Notes under the pieces: model-generated
The model's input: the letters and a program-made list of their open reading frames with translations, nothing else
What the model was told of the DNA's origin: nothing
The model's database searches: none
Shown: positions 56,917 through 64,000 of the stretch, piece after piece
Position numbering within the stretch: position 1 is the stretch's first letter
Layout of the letters: each line of letters opens with the position of its first letter
Translations under genes and position numbers: made by a program
Source of the DNA: Guadua angustifolia
Lineage: Eukaryota; Streptophyta; Magnoliopsida; Poales; Poaceae
DNA: 64,000 nucleotides
NCBI GenBank assembly: GCA_036346375.1
Contig: CM070508.1
Span: 25,178,852-25,242,851 of the forward strand
Reading direction: 5' to 3'

Positions 56917-57485
56917 GGACCTCACCGCGAGGTCGGTCTTCTGATGCATCGAAGCAACTCAAAGACGGAGAGACCGCGAGCTACACCATCGGTTACAGTC
57001 GGACCTTGTCGAACACCTCTGGGCACGCCACGGCCAGTAGTACTATCGTCTAAGCGTGATGTCGTTGCTTGTTCCTGATCGTGTTATGCACCCTTTTATG
57101 TGAGCTTGTCATGTATTCTTCTGAACCCTCTTGTGTCAGTGTGCCATGTACGCATGTCAGGTTTAATAATAAATTCAGCCTGTCAGCTATGCTGACCTTG
57201 TGTCATGACATATCACACAGCAAGTAGATAAGTACGATACATGAACCAACAAGGACTGAGCATACAGAACATCTCATAACAGAACATATAATAAGTTAAC
57301 CGAACAGGTCATCAAACAAAGTGCACATGACATAATAGATCATAACAAAAGGTCCATACACAAAATAACATCATCCATGAAACAACAAGGCTATGGTTCT
57401 GTAGTGAAGTCCATGCACATAACCATCATAGTCACCAGGATACCAAACACACATAGAGATAAGCAATCAATCAAGGAAGGTCGGT
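56917..57485. other. spacer between the two convergent Harbinger genes
   Basis: AT-rich non-coding DNA with the 3' untranslated regions of both genes. Nothing else recognised. Confidence 0.5.
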
Positions 57486-58537
57486 CTACACCCTCCTCAA
57501 TATCTCGTCCTGGCGCTTCTGATAATACTCACGGACCGGACCTGTCAGGTTGTTCAAATCAATGTTCATAATCCTCTCGTCCTCCGCATTCTCCATCAAG
57601 TGTACTTGTCGACGCTTTATGTCCACCATTTCGTGTTTGGCTTGGCTGATCTTGTCGAACTGCTCAGTGTAGACACCCACTGAAGACGCACTGCTGGTAC
57701 TGGCCCTCTTCCTCGCCGCCTTGGCTGCATCCCGGCCTATGGGTCTTGTGGACTCGTCACATGAACCAACAGGGTCGAGCTGGTCTGGAATGGTATTGGA
57801 CCCCCCTGGAGCGTCACCACCGGCTCCGTCCCGCATTGTCCTTTGCCTTTTGTTGCCCATGTGCGCAGCCCACTTTGGGTGATCGGCTAGAATCACCCTT
57901 GATCTTTGAAATCGAAGGCCTTCCCTCAACGTCTGGTACATCCTCGCCGCATGGGCCATCTGTCCATGCAATTTATAAGGAAATTTATTCAACAGTGCGT
58001 TAGTACATTGTAGTGCGACATTATTAAAAGTAATGAAGCGTGCACAATGCTTACCCTGTCACGCTCGGTGGTACCACTCTGGTTCAAACCATCAACCTGA
58101 CTGAGATACCCAGAGTACTTGCTGACAGACTCATTGATCAACGCCCAGTGGTTCACCATAGCCTTTGTGGATCGCTCGGTGCCATTCTTCGTGTTATGCT
58201 TTTTGAAATATTCCACAATCCGAGTCCAGTAGGTTTCAGATGATTGGTCCTTGCCCACAATAGGGTCCTGGCTCACATTCAACCAAGCGCTGACTAGGAC
58301 CTCATCCTCGTCAGCACTCCATTTCGTCCTGTCGGTCTTGGACATTTGCTGCTTACCCTTCTTCCTGACGGGTGGCCTAGCTTGCGGGGCAGCCATGGTA
58401 GGTGAATGCCCTGTAGTATCAGCTGGCCGAGGGGGGACACTGCTATCATCATTGATGTTCAGCTCGGGAATTGATGGCGAAGGCCAAGTTATCTGATCGG
58501 ACTCATCCCGCATGTAATCCGCGAAGAATGGTTCCAT
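57486..58537 (-). CDS. Myb/trihelix-like partner protein of PIF/Harbinger, intact two-exon frame
   Basis: Exon 1 is 58055-58537 (483 nt) and exon 2 is 57486-57959 (474 nt), joined in phase 0 across a GTAAGC...GACAG intron of 95 bp; the product is 318 residues. ATG 58537 starts MEPFFADYMRDE. After a Pro-rich basic linker (KKGKQQMSKTDR) comes the Myb/SANT-like domain: TKWSADEDEVLVSAWLNVSQ, then TYWTRIVEYFKKHN and KAMVNHWALINESVSKYSGY (residues about 68-150). Exon 2 has the NAM-associated-like C-terminal region: DHPKWAAHM, RPIGRDAAKAARKRA, then a charged helical tail ending EYYQKRQDEILRRV. Such proteins bind the element ends and bring the transposase to the nucleus. Unlike the adjacent transposase, no stop or frameshift is present. 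An upstream ATG-containing extension (to 58600) is less likely to be coding. Confidence 0.88.
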
Positions 58538-61017
58538 AACTTCTCCCCTGTTATGATCACAAACCAAATAGGTCACATACCAAACTATTGACAGTAACAT
58601 TAGTAAGAAAGAAGTGACATATATGTGGAGGGCAATTTGAACCGGGCAGTGCTTATCAGAGAGGTCAGTGTACTGTGTTTGCTACTAGTTCTGTGTTTAC
58701 CAGCTAGTGTTCATTGAAGATGCATAAAAGGAAGTTGTCAAAAGAGAAATGCTCTTCTGGTAAACCAAGTGAGCATCCAATACTGCTATAGTACACAATT
58801 GTGACTGGCAATAGGTACCTACATCAGATTAATCAGAAACCAACTTATGCAGGAACTTACACATTCTGTGGGCAATTCGAACCAAGGAGTAGTGTGTGTA
58901 CTAGTTAGTGTTCTGTGAAGATGAAGCCAAGACAGTGGTCACAAAAGAAATGCTCCTCTGGTAAACCAACTGAGCAGTCAGTACTGCTATACTACACAAC
59001 CCAGCTGAAACATTGCAGTTAAAAAGGCCATTTCAGTATGCACAGACAGCCTGAAATGAAAATTAAAATTGGCCTGAATTGATAATCCAGTATGCACAGA
59101 CAGCATTATGGTACTCCATACCAGAATATTATAACAGTGACATTCATGGAAGCAACAACATATGAAAATACCGCTCAGAGACCTGAAATGGCCTTGATTC
59201 ACGCAAGTCAAAAGGTCATTCATGGAGGGAACTTCACGCAAGTCTGAAACTGCTCTTGATTCTAGCACATTCATGGAAGCAAGAACATATGAAAATACAA
59301 ATCTGGTACTGGATCATACTCACAGACCTGACAGCACTTAGACATCAGGGCTGAGAACCATAAGTAACAAATAATCTGCTAGTTTAGGAAATACACATTC
59401 CAGCTTTATACCACCAGTTACTCCAAGGTATGGATGATTCTTGCATACTCTACTGGTCTTGCCATTTTTGTGGTTAAGTACAAACACCTCTCCCCTTATA
59501 TGGAAAGGAAAGGATAACAAAAAATAACCAGCATCAGCTACAGCCCAAATGACATAAAAATCCTTCGCTAGTAATAAGCACAACTTGTCAGAAACATTTG
59601 GGCTGTAGCATGGGAGTGCAGTCACAGAGAGGGGTATTTATTTTTAGCAGCCGGTTTTTACAACTTTCATATTGCATAAATCATGGCCAATGAACTCCTT
59701 GAACAGAACACCATACATTTCAGGTGTGCAATTCATGTTACATCACAATCCGTAAAATGGAAAATTCAATTATTCACAGAACTACATGAGCACAACGATA
59801 AACTTGAAATTAACATGAAGAACCCAAAAAGAGACTCTCCATGCAGCTTGACTGTAAACACACACAGCTCTCCATCCAAATACCGGCATCGTATGCATCA
59901 CCAATCTAAGCGTGAAATTAAACATACATGAACTTGTACTTTGAATGAGTAGCACAGGACTGAACGTTTTGCACAAGTGTACAAAACTCTTCTGTAAACA
60001 TCCAAAAAAATCAGTGTAGACAACATTTGTTTGCATTCCATTTGTAACTACAAAAGGAATTCACGACTGGCATTGGTTTTATCAATGCCAGTACCTGAAA
60101 GAATAATCATAGCCAACCTTAATATACATATGTTCAGTGAGAATAATTCACTCTTAAATCTAAACTGTAAATATTGGAAATTCGGAGTGACAGTCCATTT
60201 CCCATTACCATGCTGTGATTCCTCTATAATCCCTTCTTGACAGAACTAATTTTCCCACATAACATAGGCACACAACATAACAAGAAGGCAAACAACCAAA
60301 TAGTAAAGCCTAAAAGCAACCAGACTTGAAATCAATCATCCAAATTCAATTGTCTGTCGCAACCCCAAAACTCAAGATGTAACTAGGCCTTGGTTTCAAC
60401 ATGAAAAAACTTGTTTCCCAGTCCAACTAGGCCTTGGTTTCCATATGCAGTTCAAGATGTAAGGTGGCAGCAATTCAAGAAGAATGGCATGCAAATACAG
60501 AGTATACTCAGAATAGATGCAAATACAGAGTTGTATTAGTGATTCAGTGACACCTGGGAGTATTAGTGATTTAGTGATGGCAAAACATAGCCACTCCACA
60601 CCTGGGAGTATTAGTGATTTAGTGATGGCAAAACATACTACTGCTATCACTAATTTGTACATCATACCAAGTTACCAACCACACCATAAGTCAGGCCAGA
60701 ATCACACAACAAAGTTCCATCTATTCTGAAATTGTTAGCAAGCACTGCCAGTACGTAATAGAGGATTATGCCAGGCAAAAAACCACATTTCAGAGGTGCA
60801 GATAATGAATGGTTGCACATAAGTTAAGAGGTCTCACATAAGTTCAGAGGTTACACATAACAGAATAAATACATTGCACATCTCAGTTCATACGTTATAA
60901 CACACCATGCATAAATACCAAAAGTCATTAAGCCGACTCATTCCGACAACACTGAAGGTTCGACACACCAACGACCGACATAGCAGTACAAACCCCAAGA
61001 TCAGCGTCCAGCTAGTA
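58538..61017. other. AT-rich DNA upstream of the Myb-like gene
   Basis: A roughly 200-bp unit is loosely duplicated (58630-58805 and 58855-59000; shared phrase CTGGTAAACCAA.TGAGCA). Another exact 40-bp phrase, from ACACCTGGGAGTATTAGTGA, occurs twice at about 60551 and 60598. Many short frames exist, with no family features. Confidence 0.5.
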
Positions 61018-61407
61018 CTACACGTAGTGAAGATGCCATGACCGATCGGACTCGATAGACCAGCCACTACCGCCACAGGACTCCGGGCTGTCCACAACAG
61101 AGTTAACGAGGTCAGGGTCATCCCCGTTCTGTGGCCACGACAGATCGGAATGATCGGCGTCGACCTCATCCTCCTGAACGTCCTCACTGCGACCCGGGAC
61201 ATCCCCGTACTGTATGGTGTCCAACGACATTTGAATCAAGCTCTCCGCTATCGCCTCCACCTCTAGAAGCGCCCGGTTCTTGTCGGTGCAGCAAGTCGCA
61301 TCGCTTGCACTGAAGTTATCTCCCACAACCTTTTTGAGATCCCCGGCCTTATCCTCTATCATCGCTCGCAGCTTCGAGATGACTTCGCGTAGCATGCGTG
61401 CCTTCAT
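61018..61407 (-). CDS. hypothetical 129-residue acidic protein or exon
   Basis: A GC-richer open frame starts at ATG 61407 (MKARMLREVISKLRAMIEDK), directly after a TTTTTTAG acceptor-like site, and ends at the TAG 61018-61020. The N-terminal third is predicted helical and charged; the C-terminal half is acidic and Asp/Ser-rich (GRSEDVQEDEVDADHSD). I do not recognise a family. A GC-rich stretch at 62100-62330 with a GAG/GTATTC donor-like site near 62103 could be an upstream leader exon on the same strand. It might be a host gene, a captured fragment or an extra Harbinger-linked frame. Coding status is uncertain. Confidence 0.4.
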   Translation of the reverse strand: MKARMLREVISKLRAMIEDKAGDLKKVVGDNFSASDATCCTDKNRALLEVEAIAESLIQMSLDTIQYGDVPGRSEDVQEDEVDADHSDLSWPQNGDDPDLVNSVVDSPESCGGSGWSIESDRSWHLHYV

Positions 61408-62447
61408 CTAAAAAACCAGAAGAAGACACAACCACCATGCTTCAATGTAGATGTTCATCTCACCATAACAACGCACAACCGCCATTCTTGTAGCATCTCA
61501 TAGTTCCAACTGAGCAGCACATAATTCTACCATGCCACACCACCACGTATTTCTGTCAGTTCAGTACTGCGTCAAGCTTGTGAATTAATTCTACCATTTT
61601 TTCAGGTGTTGTTGTTCTGCTAATCGAAACTACAACCGCAATGAACAAGAATCATTCCTCCCAGGGATCACACTTCAAGTGGTCTTCACCACCCCAACCG
61701 TGTTCTTCTACTGCTACTGACAAATTTTCAGGTGTTCATGTACTGCTACACGAAACTAGAACCACAATGAACAATAATCTATGCTCCTAGGGATCATTCT
61801 ACTGCTAATGACAAATAACCAGTGCTCTTCAACCGTGTTATTCTAACCATAATGACAAATTATCAGGTGTTCGTCCAGTGCTAATCGAAACTACAACCGC
61901 AATGAGCTCGAATGTATGCGCCCAGGGATCACGGGATCTTCTACTGCCCGGAAGGTTCTAGTTTCCATTGCAACGAAATCAATACGACAAGCAAATCTGT
62001 AGTATGGATTCGAACCAAATCCCCCCAAATCCCTTGTTTTCCCCATCTATTCCACAGCGCAAAATCCAAATCGAACCCAGATCTAGGGTGGTCCAAGGGG
62101 AATACCTCAGCCAGTGCAGACGGAACTGGACCTCCTCCGCTACGGTGGGTGCGCCGGATCTGGTTCGTCGCTGGAAAGCTCGCACTCCGCCTCTTGCAGT
62201 CGCCGCTTCCGTCGAAGCCGGAGAGGAGGTCGTTAGTCTCCCAGATGCGCGAGCAGCGATGGGAATGCCAGCCTTGCCCGACCACGGGTTTCTCTCTCAT
62301 ACTGAAGGATTCCCTTAGGGACGGGCCGCCGTTCTGTGCTTCGGTCCCTTGATCGCCTTCCCTTTCCCATGCGGACGGGAACGGGACGCTCGACGGGAGG
62401 TCGTTGGAGACAGTCTTAAGCTGACAAATCCGGCCATATATACATCA
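61408..62447. other. upstream region of the 129-residue frame
   Basis: AT-rich with repeated phrases (CGAAACTACAACCGCAATGA at about 61626 and 61888; a related phrase at about 61750). 62040-62420 is GC-rich with short frames on both strands, possibly a leader exon. No protein family is recognised. Confidence 0.4.
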
Positions 62448-63003
62448 TCTAATAGGCGCAAGAATTCCCGAGCAACCAGGGGGGCCACGTGTCCCCCTAG
62501 GCGTTTTCGTGGAAAAGCCCCTCCGTTTCTTTAAATTACGGATAAGTCCTTGTAAATTATGAATAGGTCCTTCGCGATTTTTTGTGAGGGAAAAATATTT
62601 TTTTCCAGATCGCGTTTGGGTCCCTCTCGCGCTGTTTTGCAGAAAAAACCTCCCGTTACATTTAAATCGCGAGCAAGCCCTTTTCTAATTTTTCAGGATA
62701 GCGGACAGGTCCAAAAACGTAACAAACAGGTCCTTGCTCCTTACGTCTGGGTCCTTTCTCCGTTTTTTAAGTAAGATAGATCTGATAAATTCCGAAATTC
62801 CGTTTAGGTCCCTACACGCGGTTTATAGCTAAATTAGAAATCGCGTTTAGGTCCTTTCATCGATTTTTTTCTCACGGTTTTCTAAAAAAATGAAAAAAAG
62901 GCTTTCTTAGAAAACACAGATTCGTCGAGGGTTTATAACTGAATTGGAAATCGCGTTTATGCTTTTTTCGTCGCGGCGCGGCATCGCGCGCGATTCAATC
63001 TAG
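62448..63003. mobile_element. second short Helitron of the same family
   Basis: It starts TCTAATAGGCGC after an A and ends CTAG before a T. The interior carries the same GTTTAGGTCCCTACACGCGG block and the 3' GGCATCGCGCGCGATTCAAT just before CTAG as the copy at 28845. The 3' hairpin is less perfect here. The 5' end is the less certain boundary, since TCATCT three bases earlier is also possible. Confidence 0.75.
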
Positions 63004-64000
63004 TATAATAGGGCATCCAAGATCTCAAAGGAGACGATTTTTTTTCTTCAAAAGCAGAGCAAGTTGAGGTATGACAGGCAGCCCGCCCTTGTGACAATAC
63101 GATCGAGCGAGCAACTAGAATTGCACTGCACGTTTTTACCACCAGACTCTGTAAATTCTACGTATAAATTAGTTCCTTGTTTTCTTACCTTCATGAGCTG
63201 ACAAAGTTAATTAAGCCGGCCAGGGTGGTTAACCAGAGATCTAGGAGGACAGGGAAGCCACACGATTCGGCATTGGACGGGCATGCATGCCCATTTCTTT
63301 TTATTGGCTGTTGGTTGGGCAAGATTATCTGATTCGGCTGCAGTGTGCGCTGGTGGCCATGGCAGGGGCAGTTGCAGTGTGATTGATGTCTATGGATCTG
63401 CAAAGAAAAAAAGGGAAGGGAGGGGAGAGAGATGCAGCTATGGTTGAATTGGTCGTGGGCACGGGCAGCGTGTTGCCTTGTGTTGATGGTTTCAGAGGAC
63501 AGGGAGGTTTCTTGGGGTCCGTAGAAAGGCTGGAAACCCCATGCCATGGTCCTCCTCAAGACTGAGGTGAGGTGATGTACGGTTGTACCAGTTCACTTCG
63601 GGCCTGTTTACTGCTGCTGCTGCGAAAAGGAGCTCATATGCCTCACTAACACTGTTACTAGTAGAAGGTCAAGCCGGCCTAAAATGTCACAATCTCGGTC
63701 CAAGCAGATGAGATTTCGGCAAGAAGAGCCGACATTTCGGCGAGAAAATCGACAATGTTTCGTTGAAAAAAGTACCTAGTTGGACGAAATCTCGGTCTAA
63801 ACACCCGAGATCTCAGTGAATCTCGCCAAGATTTAAAATTCTGCTGACCGGAGCTGAGCTTCTTTAGCCGGATTTCTGCCGGAGATCACCGGAGCGGGAG
63901 CTCGGTCGAGAGGAGAAAATGACAAAACTGAGTGAGATGGGGAAAATGAGTAGTTCTGTTCGGACAGCTGAGTGAGTGAACATCTTGTGTAGCCTTTGGA
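63004..64000. other. intergenic DNA at the right edge
   Basis: No supported gene. 63670-63830 repeats AGATTTCGGC/GAAATCTCGG-type phrases in both orientations. A 122-codon minus-strand frame at 63191-63559 has no family features and is not called. Confidence 0.4.

Noticed and set aside
55410..62447. One complete Harbinger element with defined ends
   Set aside because: No matching terminal inverted repeats with TTA/TAA duplication could be identified on both sides, so only the two genes are annotated.
63191..63559. 122-codon minus-strand frame
   Set aside because: His/Gln/Pro-rich without recognisable motifs or splice context.

Overview
The window is nuclear DNA of a flowering plant, almost certainly a grass. 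It is packed with transposon families typical of cereal genomes (CACTA/En-Spm, Ty1-copia, hAT, PIF/Harbinger, Helitron, Stowaway and Tourist MITEs, solo LTRs). Coding blocks are GC-rich and intergenic DNA is AT-rich. There is no bacterial-style gene organisation and I see no rRNA, tRNA or CRISPR. I name no species.

Layout. 1-880 is an LTR-like fragment. 881-23584 is a nest. Remains of an old CACTA element (here CACTA-0: transposase pseudogene on the minus strand at 881-2457, subterminal repeats at 11700-11891, terminus at 23584) hold two later insertions. One is a complete Ty1-copia element at 5910-10977 with identical 147-bp LTRs and target duplication CAGAG. The other is a full-length CACTA element (CACTA-1) at 11892-23547 with TTT target duplication. 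CACTA-1 carries two decayed genes: a tnp2-type transposase and a second gene with an Ulp1/C48-like region.

24128-24770 holds the one convincing host gene: a three-exon minus-strand gene for a 63-residue CYSTM (cysteine-rich transmembrane module) protein. Its exons are too short for simple ORF calling. 25150-30724 holds a Tourist-like MITE, a tandem pair of Stowaway-like MITEs, a short Helitron (28845-29364) and unassigned AT-rich DNA. 30725-34412 is a decayed hAT element.

35027-44525 is a second full-length CACTA element (CACTA-2, AAA target duplication) with a tnp2 gene and a second multi-exon gene, both on the minus strand and both slightly broken. 44578-49730 is a 5'-truncated copia element on the minus strand, interrupted in its reverse transcriptase by a probable solo LTR (46528-47426). 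50972-51884 is a hAT deletion derivative with a perfect 8-bp target duplication. 52212-52524 is a Stowaway-like MITE. 52817-54346 is a 1.5-kb AT-rich palindrome built of smaller hairpins. 54586-55216 is a solo LTR with AATGC target duplication.

55706-58537 is a PIF/Harbinger gene pair, tail to tail: the transposase is broken, but the partner Myb-like gene (two exons, 318 residues) is fully open. 62448-63003 is a second Helitron of the same family as the first. The rest is intergenic or unrecognised.

Most genes here are transposon genes. Within each DNA transposon the transposase and its accessory protein would have acted together on the terminal repeats. The CYSTM gene is the only likely contributor to plant physiology.
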